Shown piece by piece: positions 18,371 to 26,665 of a stretch of DNA of 64,000 nt. The DNA is taken from NCBI RefSeq assembly GCF_918698245.1, contig NZ_CAKKMS010000003.1, forward strand, positions 310,001-374,000, read 5' to 3'. The notes under the pieces were generated by a model that worked only from the letters and a program-made list of their open reading frames with translations, did no database searches and was not told the DNA's origin. Position 1 is the first letter of the stretch. Each line of letters begins with the position of its first letter. Origin of the DNA: Pedobacter sp. Bi126 (lineage in GTDB: Bacteria > Bacteroidota > Bacteroidia > Sphingobacteriales > Sphingobacteriaceae). The position numbers and the translations under genes are program-made.

Positions 18371-19432
18371 TTACTCCATTTTGTTCTTATAAAAATACTC
18401 CAAAACAAAATCATGGATTACTTTTGGCTGCGGTAACTCATCTAATTTACTTAAAGAAACCCAATTAAGTTCCTTTTGTTTATTAAAGTTAAATATATAA
18501 TTTTTTAATGCAAAAAATTGTACATGGATTATTTGGTGCGTTAATATGTGCTTTTTGGCGCTTATAAATGTAAAATCGGCGTTGTTTCCGAATACAAATT
18601 TTACCCGATCGATGAATAGTGAATCGCTCCACTCGCATTCTGCTGTAGTTTCCACGCTAGGGAAATCATATAAATGCTGCCATATATCCCCTGCTTGTCT
18701 TTCCCTGATCAATACTTTTTCATCTTCGAAACAAACAAAATAATTAATATGCCGGTGTTTTTGTTCGGCTTTGCGAATTTTAACCGGTAGCACATTTACC
18801 TGGCTATGGTTAAAAGCATAACAGCTCTGATTAAGCGGACAAATGCTGCAATTGGGCGATTTTGGCTTGCACTGCATGGCTCCAAACTCCATAATAGCCT
18901 GGTTATATAGCGCAGGGTCTTCTTTATAGAGCAAATTATTTGCTAACGCATAAAATTCTTTTTTGCCGGCCGGGCTATTTATTGGCGTAGCTAAACCATA
19001 GAATCTAGAGAGTACCCGAAATACATTTCCATCTACCACAGCACGTGCTTCTCCGGACGAAAATGAGGAAATGGCAGCAGCTGTATATTCGCCAATCCCT
19101 TTTAATTTTATGAGCTCATCATGCAGATTTGGGAAGATTCCATGATAATCTTTCACCACAATTTGAGCGGTTGCATGCATATTCCTGCCCCTCGAGTAAT
19201 AACCTAATCCTTGCCAAAGCTTCAAAACTTTGGCTTCGGTAGCACTGGCAAAATCGGCAACTGTAGGGAAATTCTCCAAAAACCTATTAAAGTACGGAAG
19301 CCCTTGTTCTACCCGTGTTTGTTGTAATATAACCTCTGATAACCAGATGGTATAAGCATCATTGGTATGCCTCCAGGGCAAATCTCTCTTGTTTATCAGG
19401 TACCAATTGATGAGTTCATTTTGAAATATCAT
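18371..19432 (-). CDS. mutY: A/G-specific adenine glycosylase
   Basis: A 353-residue base-excision enzyme that removes adenine paired with 8-oxoguanine. The helix-hairpin-helix LKGIGEYTAAAISSF is followed by the catalytic Asp in AVVDGNVFRVLSR. The 4Fe-4S cluster ligands follow as C-x6-C-x2-C-x5-C in CKPKSPNCSICPLNQSC. The C-terminal NUDIX-like domain (about 225-345), which recognises 8-oxoG, is complete. It is divergent from the HU gene. Confidence 0.96.
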   Translation of the reverse strand: MIFQNELINWYLINKRDLPWRHTNDAYTIWLSEVILQQTRVEQGLPYFNRFLENFPTVADFASATEAKVLKLWQGLGYYSRGRNMHATAQIVVKDYHGIFPNLHDELIKLKGIGEYTAAAISSFSSGEARAVVDGNVFRVLSRFYGLATPINSPAGKKEFYALANNLLYKEDPALYNQAIMEFGAMQCKPKSPNCSICPLNQSCYAFNHSQVNVLPVKIRKAEQKHRHINYFVCFEDEKVLIRERQAGDIWQHLYDFPSVETTAECEWSDSLFIDRVKFVFGNNADFTFISAKKHILTHQIIHVQFFALKNYIFNFNKQKELNWVSLSKLDELPQPKVIHDFVLEYFYKNKME

Positions 19433-19540
19433 TACTGCAAATTACGGTCTATTTATCCGATTAAAAAAAAACTTGCAATTGCCTGATAAGTCTAGTGATA
19501 AAAAAATCATCTTTTATTTCCCTATCTCATTAAAAAGCAA

Positions 19541-19548
19541 TACTTTTG
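19541..19548 (+). promoter_or_regulatory. -7 promoter element upstream of the HU gene
   Basis: TACTTTTG matches TAnnTTTG, 53 bases before the HU ATG. The expected -33 position carries only a T-rich match, so just this half is supported. Confidence 0.5.
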
Positions 19549-19601
19549 CAACCCCAAAACAGTAGTAATATTAAAACATAATATATAATAAATAATAAAA
19601 T

Positions 19602-19904
19602 ATGACTAAGGCAGATATTATTTCAGAAATATCAACAAAAACCGGAATTGAGAAGGTTGATGTACAGGAAACAGTTGAGGCATTTTTCAAGGTTATCAAA
19701 ACCAGCATGATTGGCGGTGAAAATGTATACGTTAGAGGCTTCGGAAGCTTTGTTGTTAAAAAGAGAGCGCAAAAAACTGCGAGAAATATCTCAAAAAACA
19801 CTGCAATAATTATCCCAGAACACTTCGTTCCTAGCTTTAAACCAGCAAAAGTATTTGTTGATAAAGTAAAAAGCAATTCAAAAAAAATTAACGTAGAAGC
19901 CTAA
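19602..19904 (+). CDS. HU/IHF-family DNA-binding protein
   Basis: A 100-residue nucleoid protein that bends DNA as a dimer. It has the helical N-terminus (MTKADIISEIS) and the signature VYVRGFGSFVVKKRAQKTARNI leading into the DNA-contacting beta arm, where NTAIIIPEHFVPSFKPAK aligns with the family's PA-x-x-x-P-F-K-P-G region. The short Lys/Asn-rich tail is an extension. It is probably co-transcribed with the TPR gene, which starts 9 bases later. Confidence 0.93.
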   Translation: MTKADIISEISTKTGIEKVDVQETVEAFFKVIKTSMIGGENVYVRGFGSFVVKKRAQKTARNISKNTAIIIPEHFVPSFKPAKVFVDKVKSNSKKINVEA

Positions 19905-19913
19905 GTCTTATAT

Positions 19914-20792
19914 ATGAATAGCAACATCAGATCAAAACAAACCATAGTTATTGGAGCGATTGTATTGCTTGTTGCATTCTTATTTACAAGAGACATTAAG
20001 GGTTTGGTTAAACCAACGGAAGAAAATGGAAAAATGCCTTCAAGTGGCCCAATGGCCGGAGCAGCTTCTCCATCAACTACATCGGTACTAAACCTCGAAA
20101 CTTCGTCTACTGCTGCAAAGAATGTAATCAACAAGAATTTGGCTACAGACATTACAGCTTTAGAAAACAGCTACAAAGGCGCAAATGGCGCAGAGAAGAT
20201 TGAACTTGCTAAACAACTGGCTCAAAAATGGGACGATGTTGAGCAAATTACGCCATCTGCACTGTATTTAGAAGTTGTAGCCGAAGGCGAACCATCATCA
20301 CAATCGTGGTTAGCTGCCGGTAATCAATTTATAAAAGCTTTTGAAAGCACACAAGATAGCATAGCGCAACCTGCTTTATTGCAGAAAGCCAATGTATCTT
20401 ACAAAAATGCATTAGAGAAAGACTCTACAAACATTGAAGCTAAAACAGGCTTAGGGGTAACAATAGTAAACGGCTTAGGCGCACCAATGCAAGGTATTGC
20501 AATGTTGTTAGAAGTTGTTGCTAAAGAACCTAAAAATGTAAAGGCCAATATGAATTTAGGATTGTTCTCCATAAAATCAGGTCAGTTTGATAAAGCAATC
20601 CCTCGTTTTAACACGGTAATTGCCACTGCTCCAACTCCTGAAGCCTATTTTTATTTAGGAACAGCTTTAGAAAATTTAGGCAGAAATAAAGAAGCAGTAA
20701 ATGCCTACCTATCAAGCAAAAAATTAGCGGCTAACCCAACCTTATCTTCATTCATTGATAAGAAGGTGGCTGAACTAAAGAATAAAAATTAA
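19914..20792 (+). CDS. Membrane-anchored tetratricopeptide-repeat protein
   Basis: A 292-residue protein with one N-terminal membrane helix (about 10-25) and a Ser/Pro/Ala-rich linker. The C-terminal domain (about 150-292) has three or more TPR units, including NLGLFSIKSGQFDKAIPRFN and YFYLGTALENLGRNKEAVN. TPRs mediate protein contacts; the partner is unknown. The order mutY (divergent), HU, TPR protein, small basic protein, RNase G is, as far as I know, a recurring Bacteroidota neighbourhood. Confidence 0.85.
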   Translation: MNSNIRSKQTIVIGAIVLLVAFLFTRDIKGLVKPTEENGKMPSSGPMAGAASPSTTSVLNLETSSTAAKNVINKNLATDITALENSYKGANGAEKIELAKQLAQKWDDVEQITPSALYLEVVAEGEPSSQSWLAAGNQFIKAFESTQDSIAQPALLQKANVSYKNALEKDSTNIEAKTGLGVTIVNGLGAPMQGIAMLLEVVAKEPKNVKANMNLGLFSIKSGQFDKAIPRFNTVIATAPTPEAYFYLGTALENLGRNKEAVNAYLSSKKLAANPTLSSFIDKKVAELKNKN

Positions 20793-20828
20793 TTAACAGA
20801 TTAATAAAAACATTTAAAACTTAAAACT

Positions 20829-20918
20829 ATGCCAAGCGGTAAAAAAAGAAAGAGACATAAAATGGCTACCCACAAACGTAAAAAACGTTTAAGAAAAAAC
20901 AGACATAAGAAAAAATAG
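20829..20918 (+). CDS. 29-residue highly basic protein, AURKAIP1/COX24-like (possible ribosomal protein)
   Basis: An ATG at 20829 opens a 29-codon frame ending in TAG at 20916-20918. The product starts MPSGKKRKRHKMATHKRKKR; more than half of its residues are Lys, Arg or His. Such tiny proteins are annotated in Bacteroidota as AURKAIP1/COX24-domain proteins, related to mitochondrial mS38 and mycobacterial bS22, both small-subunit ribosomal proteins. A ribosomal role here is inference. The gene follows the TPR gene by 36 bases and is closed by a strong terminator. Confidence 0.85.
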   Translation: MPSGKKRKRHKMATHKRKKRLRKNRHKKK

Positions 20919-20940
20919 TTTCTTATTTGATAAAGCCAGT

Positions 20941-20970
20941 TAAACCTCATAGTAAACACTATGAGGTTTA
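20941..20970 (+). terminator. Intrinsic terminator after the small basic protein gene
   Basis: Perfect 12-base arms TAAACCTCATAG (20941-20952) and CTATGAGGTTTA (20959-20970) enclose a 6-base loop. A T tract starts some 13 bases later. Confidence 0.75.
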
Positions 20971-21071
20971 AACAATTTATATGATTTTTTTATTGTATAT
21001 CTTTTTGGCTACATCATTGTTTTTATTTACTATCCATTTGTTAATAGGCGAAAGCCTTAAATCTGTAGCTG

Positions 21072-22622
21072 TTGGTAAAAGAATTAATTATCAATTCGAC
21101 TCCTGCCGGAGTTACCATAGCGTTGATTGAAGACAAACAACTTGTTGAGCTTCACAAAGAACAAATCAATATTAACTACGCTGTAGGCGATATTTATTTA
21201 GGCCGCATTAAAAAAATTATGCCTGGTCTGAATGCCGCTTTCGTGGATGTTGGTTATGAAAAAGATGCTTTTTTGCATTACTTTGATTTGGGCCCTCAGG
21301 TGCAATCTTTAATTAAGCTAACGAAGATCAAGCGTAATGGCTCGGTTACAGGCACATTATTAGATAATTTAAAGCTAGAAGCCGATATTAACAAGGCTGG
21401 CAAAATTTCTGATGTGCTCAGTAAAAACATGCTCCTACCTGTACAAATTGCCAAAGAGCCAATTTCTACAAAGGGACCGCGTTTAAGTTCCGACATTTCG
21501 ATTGCCGGCAGGTATGTGGTACTGGTGCCATTCTCCAATACCATATCTGTATCAAAAAAAATTAAAAGTAATACCGAACGTAATCGTTTAAAAAAGATTA
21601 TTGAAAGTATTAAACCTCAAAATTTTGGGGTCATTATCAGAACCGTTTCTGAAGGCAGAGGAGTTGCCGAAATGCAAAAAGATCTTTTAGATTTAATTGC
21701 TAAGTGGGAGAACTTCATTAAAAAAATGCCATCTACCGAACCTTCAAAAAGAGTTTGGGGAGAAATGGACAGATCATCAACGTTAATCCGCGATATTCTG
21801 AACCCTGATTTTACAAACGTTTACGTAAGTACGCCAGAGCTGTACGATGATATCCGTTCTTATGTTCACGACATCTCTCCCGAAATGGAAAAGATCGTTA
21901 AACTATACAAACAGAAAGAACCTATCTTCGATCATTTTGGTGTAGAAAAGCAGATTAAAAACGCTTTCGGAAAAACAGTAAACTTACCAGGTGGTGCTTA
22001 CCTTGTTGTAGAGCACACTGAAGCACTCCACGTTATAGACGTGAATAGTGGAAACCGTACTGCCAGTAAAGAAAATCAAGAAGAGAATGCTTTACAGGTA
22101 AACAAAGAGGCGGCCAAAGAAATTGCCCGTCAATTGCGCTTGCGCGATATGGGCGGTATTGTGGTAATCGATTTTATCGATATGCACAAACCAACAAACC
22201 GTAAAATGCTATTCGATTATTTGCGTGAGCTGATGTTATTGGATAGAGCCAAACACACTATTTTGCCTCCGAGCAAATTTGGTTTGGTACAGATTACCAG
22301 ACAACGTGTTCGTCCGGAAATGAATATTGTTACGGTAGAAAAATGCCCGGCCTGCGATGGGACCGGAGAAATTAAAGCGAGTATCGTTTTAATGGATGAT
22401 ATTGAGAACAACCTTAATTATATTTTAAGAGAGCAGAATGAAAAAGGCGTAACGCTTTGCGTACACCCATACATCGAAGCTTATATTACAAAAGGCATTT
22501 TCAACCTTCAACGCCGCTGGTTCTTTAAATACGGCCAATGGATTAAAGTTAAGGCACAATCATCTTATCACTTAACCGAGTTTCACTTCATCTCCGCAAA
22601 AGATGAAGAGATTAAATTATAA
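21072..22622 (+). CDS. rng: Ribonuclease E/G family endoribonuclease (RNase G)
   Basis: A 516-residue endoribonuclease that cleaves AU-rich single-stranded RNA in mRNA decay and rRNA maturation. An S1 domain (GDIYLGRIKKIMPGLNAAFVDV) interrupts the N-terminal fold. The catalytic DNase I-like part includes DVNSGNRT and VVIDFIDM, and the zinc-link region is CPACDGTGEI. The start is TTG at 21072: a TAG at 21066-21068 closes the frame just upstream, and KELIINSTPAG is the conserved family N-terminus. The C-terminal degradosome scaffold of RNase E is absent. Confidence 0.94.
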   Translation: MVKELIINSTPAGVTIALIEDKQLVELHKEQININYAVGDIYLGRIKKIMPGLNAAFVDVGYEKDAFLHYFDLGPQVQSLIKLTKIKRNGSVTGTLLDNLKLEADINKAGKISDVLSKNMLLPVQIAKEPISTKGPRLSSDISIAGRYVVLVPFSNTISVSKKIKSNTERNRLKKIIESIKPQNFGVIIRTVSEGRGVAEMQKDLLDLIAKWENFIKKMPSTEPSKRVWGEMDRSSTLIRDILNPDFTNVYVSTPELYDDIRSYVHDISPEMEKIVKLYKQKEPIFDHFGVEKQIKNAFGKTVNLPGGAYLVVEHTEALHVIDVNSGNRTASKENQEENALQVNKEAAKEIARQLRLRDMGGIVVIDFIDMHKPTNRKMLFDYLRELMLLDRAKHTILPPSKFGLVQITRQRVRPEMNIVTVEKCPACDGTGEIKASIVLMDDIENNLNYILREQNEKGVTLCVHPYIEAYITKGIFNLQRRWFFKYGQWIKVKAQSSYHLTEFHFISAKDEEIKL

Positions 22623-22641
22623 CTCAAAACACATTTAACAG

Positions 22642-22669
22642 AAAGCCTGGATTTTTAAATCTGGGCTTT
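22642..22669 (+). terminator. Intrinsic terminator of rng
   Basis: Arms AAAGCCTGGATTT (22642-22654) and AAATCTGGGCTTT (22657-22669) pair with one mismatch or wobble, and the right arm runs into TTTTTT. It lies 20 bases past the stop. Confidence 0.75.
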
Positions 22670-22729
22670 TTTGTTTAAGTGTATTTTAAACCTAAAATAT
22701 TAATTAAGTGCCTCACTAAGTTGTGCTCA

Positions 22730-22885
22730 GATGACTTAGGTGGTCAATATTTTTGGGAAACAACTGTCCTGTGCGTTTTGGCCACTTAGTCCTGCTATCC
22801 CTCCAAGTCCTCACTCATTCTTCGCTCCGGGCTTTCCGTTCTATCAGGTTTATCAACAATGGCGCTGCATTTTATAGTGATGTTT
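22730..22885. repeat. Diverged, non-coding relative of the dispersed element (low confidence)
   Basis: This part of the 394-base gap has no credible reading frame. It carries word-level similarity to the elements at 12475 and 42991, such as GCGTTTTGGCCACTTAG, CTTCGCTCCGGG and ATCAGGTTTA in the same order. It is too diverged for its ends to be set. Confidence 0.35.
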
Positions 22886-22886
22886 C

Positions 22887-22919
22887 AAACCTCGCAGGTT
22901 TTGAAAACCTGCGAGGTTT
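22887..22919. repeat. REP-like 16-base palindrome
   Basis: Arms AAACCTCGCAGGTTTT (22887-22902) and AAAACCTGCGAGGTTT (22904-22919) are perfect complements around a single G. It resembles the short palindromes scattered between genes in Bacteroidota. It sits between the rng terminator and radA. Confidence 0.8.
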
Positions 22920-23016
22920 AACGTGAACACGATTCGGGCAAACGATTAATTGTTCAAAAAAATAAAAACACTTTCAATCCTGAAAGGTTAAATTCGTAAT
23001 CTAAAACCTTAATCAA

Positions 23017-24393
23017 TTGGCAAAATCAAAAAGTGCATTTTTCTGTCAGAGCTGTGGCTACGAATCGGCAAAATGGCTGGGTAAATGTCCGTCATGTAAC
23101 CAATGGAATACCTTTGTAGAAGAAATTGTGGAAAAAAGCTCCGCTTCTGTTCCAACCTGGAAAAGCGATACTACTAGCCGCAAATTAAGCAAACCAAGCA
23201 AGGTTGATGAAATACAATCGTCAACAGAACGTAGAATATTAACTGGCGATAAAGAATTGGACCGCGTTTTAGGTGGTGGATTGGTAGAAGGATCGCTAGT
23301 GCTCATCGGCGGTGAACCGGGTATCGGAAAATCGACCTTGATGCTGCAACTGGCTTTAAATTTAAAGGGCAAAAAATTGCTCTATATCTCCGGTGAAGAA
23401 AGCGAACAACAGATTAAAATGCGGGCAGAAAGGATTCAGGAAAGCCCCTCATCCAACTGTTACATTTTAACAGAAACTTCTACACAGAATATATTTAAAC
23501 AGATCGAAATTCTCGAACCAGAAATTTTAGTTGTAGATTCTATCCAGACTTTGCACTCCGCTCATATCGATTCAACACCAGGTAGTGTATCGCAGGTAAG
23601 GGAATGTACTGCCGAATTATTGCGTTTTGCAAAAGAAACTGGTGTACCTGTTTTCCTTATCGGCCACATCACCAAAGATGGTGCTATTGCAGGGCCTAAA
23701 ATACTCGAGCACATGGTTGATACTGTTTTGCAGTTCGAAGGCGACAGGCACCACGTTTATCGCATCCTAAGATCCATCAAAAACCGGTTTGGTGCAGCCG
23801 CAGAACTAGGGATCTACGAAATGCAGGGCAGTGGTTTAAGAGAAGTTTCCAATCCATCAGAAATCTTGCTCTCACAACGTGATGAAGAGCTGAGCGGAAT
23901 CGCCATAGCCGCAACCTTAGAGGGTGCCAGGCCAATGTTGATTGAAACACAGGCCTTAGTGAGTTCGGCAGCATATGGAACGCCTCAACGCTCAGCAACA
24001 GGCTTCGATACCAAAAGGATGAATATGCTCTTAGCTGTTTTAGAAAAACGCTGTGGCTTTAGATTAAGTACACAAGATGTTTTCTTAAACATTGCCGGTG
24101 GTATCAGAGTAGAAGACCCTGCAATTGACCTGGCTGTATTAATTGCCATTATATCATCGCATCAGGATATCGCTGTTTCTTCAAAAAACTGCTTCGCCGC
24201 AGAAGTAGGCCTATCAGGAGAAATTAGGGCGGTAAACAGAATCGAACAACGTATTGCTGAAGCAGATAAATTGGGTTTCGAAACGATTTACATCTCTAAA
24301 TACAACTTGAAAGGAATTGATACAAACAAATACAACCTTGAGATTAAAGCAGTAAGTAAAATAGAAGAAGTGTTCAGTCTTGTTTTTGGATAA
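23017..24393 (+). CDS. radA: DNA repair protein RadA (Sms)
   Basis: A 458-residue RecA-like ATPase that helps process recombination intermediates and drives branch migration. A zinc finger has Cys10, Cys13, Cys24 and Cys27. The Walker A motif GEPGIGKS is at 99-106, the RadA motif KNRFG follows, and a Lon-protease-like domain (about 300-458) ends the protein. The start is TTG (23017), giving MAKSKSAFFCQSCG, which is the family N-terminus; a TAA at 23002-23004 excludes an upstream ATG. Confidence 0.96.
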   Translation: MAKSKSAFFCQSCGYESAKWLGKCPSCNQWNTFVEEIVEKSSASVPTWKSDTTSRKLSKPSKVDEIQSSTERRILTGDKELDRVLGGGLVEGSLVLIGGEPGIGKSTLMLQLALNLKGKKLLYISGEESEQQIKMRAERIQESPSSNCYILTETSTQNIFKQIEILEPEILVVDSIQTLHSAHIDSTPGSVSQVRECTAELLRFAKETGVPVFLIGHITKDGAIAGPKILEHMVDTVLQFEGDRHHVYRILRSIKNRFGAAAELGIYEMQGSGLREVSNPSEILLSQRDEELSGIAIAATLEGARPMLIETQALVSSAAYGTPQRSATGFDTKRMNMLLAVLEKRCGFRLSTQDVFLNIAGGIRVEDPAIDLAVLIAIISSHQDIAVSSKNCFAAEVGLSGEIRAVNRIEQRIAEADKLGFETIYISKYNLKGIDTNKYNLEIKAVSKIEEVFSLVFG

Positions 24394-24619
24394 AACAAAA
24401 ATGGGGAAACAGCTCAACAAGTTTCCACAGAAAGAAGATAATATTCTACATCTCTACAAGATCATTGAATATTAATAATCCAGAAAAAAAACAACAACTA
24501 CCTGGATATAAACACATTAACTACAACCAAAACAAAAATTAAACTTTTGGATTCTGGTTTGCCTATAATAATTTAAATGTACATCATAAAATGTGATTTG
24601 CAATTATAGGGATGATTTT
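24394..24619. other. Non-coding gap after radA
   Basis: No reading frame or RNA family is recognised here. The stretch is A-rich up to about 24540. It then changes to AAACTTTTGGATTCTGG and a T/A-rich segment before the terminator at 24620, so a short untranslated RNA starting near 24580 is possible but unproven. Confidence 0.25.
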
Positions 24620-24650
24620 CCCCGTTAATGGATATTAACGGGGATTTTTT
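24620..24650 (+). terminator. Intrinsic terminator
   Basis: Arms CCCCGTTAAT (24620-24629) and ATTAACGGGG (24634-24643) form a perfect 10-base stem with a GGAT loop, followed by a run of six T. It is 226 bases beyond radA, further than expected if it only served that gene. Confidence 0.85.
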
Positions 24651-24718
24651 GTTTTCCATTATTAATGAAAAATTTTAAATAACTTTGATTAGATCATTAA
24701 CCGGATAATTATAAAATC

Positions 24719-25183
24719 ATGAAAAAAATCATTGTAAGCTTGGGCTTTTGTCTATTTGCGGCATTTTCATTTGCTCAAGGCGCATATACTGGTCAAAAAT
24801 TTGGAGAAGAAGTTAAACCAGGAGATGTAAAACCTGCCGCAAAAATGGAAGCTGCCATGGGGGATAAAAAAATTGCCGATATGAAAATCGAAGGCAAGGT
24901 GGTAGATGTATGTAAAAAAAAGGGCTGCTGGATGACTTTAGAAATGCCTAATGGCGATCCAATGCGGGTAACTTTTAAAGATTATGCATTCTTTATGCCG
25001 ATGGATATTGTTGGCAAAAAAGTAGTTTTGGATGGATTGGCAAAGAAACAAACCATCTCGGTGGAAACTTTACGCCACTATGCAGAAGATGCTAAAAAAT
25101 CTCCTGAAGAAGTGGCCAAAATTACCGATCCTAAAAAAGAATTGGCTTTCGAAGCTAAAGGCGTAGTGATTTTAGATAAATAA
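24719..25183 (+). CDS. DUF4920 family secreted protein
   Basis: A 154-residue protein with a clear signal peptide (MKKIIVSLGFCLFAAFSFAQ, cleavage after about residue 20). The mature part matches DUF4920: KIEGKVVDVCKKKGCWMTLE holds the conserved Cys pair with CW, and VTFKDYAFFMPMDIVGKKV follows. The fold is OB-like and the Cys/His content hints at metal or redox binding, but no function is established. TAACTTTG at 24680-24687 fits a -7 promoter element. Confidence 0.85.
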   Translation: MKKIIVSLGFCLFAAFSFAQGAYTGQKFGEEVKPGDVKPAAKMEAAMGDKKIADMKIEGKVVDVCKKKGCWMTLEMPNGDPMRVTFKDYAFFMPMDIVGKKVVLDGLAKKQTISVETLRHYAEDAKKSPEEVAKITDPKKELAFEAKGVVILDK

Positions 25184-25284
25184 AAGAAAGTCCGGGGTCA
25201 GAAGACCAAAGTTAGTGGCGGACAAGCCTAAAGAGCTAAATTTTGCTAAAATAAATTACAAATAACAATATACTATATGAAAGT

Positions 25285-25391
25285 CGTCATCTCGACTGAA
25301 GCGTAGTCCCGACATTAAGTCGGGAGAGAGATCTATAATAGATTAGCTCCGCTGAGCTTCTCGACTGCGTTACACTCCGCTCGAAATGACG
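25285..25391. repeat. GTCAT...ATGAC hairpin element, version 1
   Basis: The ends CGTCATCTCGA and TCGAAATGACG are complementary apart from one base. Inside is a second small hairpin, CCCGAC and GTCGGG (25308-25324). This 107-base element fills most of the gap between the DUF4920 gene and ilvE, which converge, and may help end transcription. Confidence 0.72.
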
Positions 25392-25455
25392 ATATTATAA
25401 ATAAGAAACCCCGGTGCATATGCTGCATCGGGGCTTACTTTAAATGGTTTCCGAA

Positions 25456-26520
25456 TTATAAAACCCAGTTCCAACCAAATTCGTCAGGTGCTAAACCGTA
25501 ACGGATATCGTTTAATTTTTTAGCAATGCCATTAGAAATATGTCTTGTAGATGGATCGGTCAATTTATAGATCTGACCATTATAGCCCATTTCGCCTACA
25601 TGTGTTACTGTAGCTGCAGTTCCTGCGGCAAAAGCCTCTGTTAAGCTTCCGTTTTCAATTCCTTCGATCACTTCTTTAACAGAAACCCTACGTTCTTCAA
25701 CTTCTACTCCGGCATCTTTAGCCAGTTTAATAATAGTATCACGCGTTACACCATCCAAAACCGTACTGCGTACTGACGGTGTAACCAATTTGCCATTAAT
25801 TACAAAAAGTAAGTTGGCAGTTCCAGCTTCTTCAATAAACTCATGCGTTACCGAATCTGTCCAGATCAATTGATCGTAACCTTCTTTTTTTGCTTGCTCG
25901 AAAGGATATAACGAACGTGCGTAATTTCCAGCAGTTTTGGCAAAGCCCACACCACCTTCGTCTGCACGTGTAAATTCTGTTTCAATTTTAACCTTTAGCG
26001 CACTACTGTAATATGGACCAGTTGGTGTAGTTAACAAAGCAAATTTATAGGTATCGGATGCCTTAACGCCCAAATAAGGATCCATTGCAAACATTACCGG
26101 GCGGATGTATAAAGCATAATCTTCTTGATTAGGTACCCATTTTTCATCAACATTGATTAATGCGGCTAAACCTTGCATAAAAATTTCTTCAGGAATACCT
26201 GGCATCGACATTCTGGCGGCTGATTTGTTAAAACGTTCGAAATTTTTATCAGCACGGAAAACGCTAATTTTACCATCTGGTTGGCGGTAAGCCTTTAATC
26301 CTTCGAAAATTGCCTGTCCATAATGAAGTGCAGAAATTGCCGGGCTCATCGGAATTGGGCCATAAGGAAGAATCTGTAAATTTTTCCATTCGCCATCTTC
26401 GTAGTCGGCAGTAAACATGTGATCGGTAAAAACCTTACCGAACGGTAATTGCGAAAAATCAGTAACAGCCAAACGTGTTTGCGCTGCCTTGGTGATTTTT
26501 ATATCTAATGTCTCGGTCAT
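25456..26520 (-). CDS. ilvE: Branched-chain amino acid aminotransferase
   Basis: A 354-residue fold-type IV PLP enzyme that interconverts branched-chain 2-oxo acids and Leu, Ile, Val with glutamate. Its length and features place it in the BCAT group closest to eukaryotic enzymes: SALHYGQAIFEGLKAYR, ALYIRPVMFA, and Lys195 in FAKTAGNYARSL as the Schiff-base lysine. EEAGTANLLFVING and the PLP-phosphate-binding AAGTAATVTHVG follow. It appears monocistronic. A TAAATTTG at 26622-26629 on this strand could be its -7 element. Confidence 0.95.
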   Translation of the reverse strand: MTETLDIKITKAAQTRLAVTDFSQLPFGKVFTDHMFTADYEDGEWKNLQILPYGPIPMSPAISALHYGQAIFEGLKAYRQPDGKISVFRADKNFERFNKSAARMSMPGIPEEIFMQGLAALINVDEKWVPNQEDYALYIRPVMFAMDPYLGVKASDTYKFALLTTPTGPYYSSALKVKIETEFTRADEGGVGFAKTAGNYARSLYPFEQAKKEGYDQLIWTDSVTHEFIEEAGTANLLFVINGKLVTPSVRSTVLDGVTRDTIIKLAKDAGVEVEERRVSVKEVIEGIENGSLTEAFAAGTAATVTHVGEMGYNGQIYKLTDPSTRHISNGIAKKLNDIRYGLAPDEFGWNWVL

Positions 26521-26534
26521 TGTATTTGAATTTT

Positions 26535-26609
26535 GAATGGGTGAATGATCGAATGATTGAGTGTTTTACCGCTCATTCTCTTATTCAATAATTCACTCAT
26601 CCTATCATT
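26535..26609. repeat. Degenerate octad repeat with complementary second half
   Basis: Three 8-base words starting GAATG (GAATGGGT, GAATGATC, GAATGATT) run from 26535. After a short spacer, four to five words with the complementary core (CTCATTCT, CTTATTCA and others) run from 26572. Same word family as the octads at 55214. It lies in the ilvE leader region. Confidence 0.7.
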
Positions 26610-26665
26610 AATTATTTCGCGCAAATTTAAGAAAAAACAGGCTTTTTTAATAGCTTTTTGTAATA

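Noticed and set aside
25285..25391. The hairpin before ilvE as a branched-chain amino-acid leader or T-box
   Set aside because: It lies at the 3' side of ilvE, which is on the minus strand, so it cannot be a leader; similar elements occur after unrelated genes.
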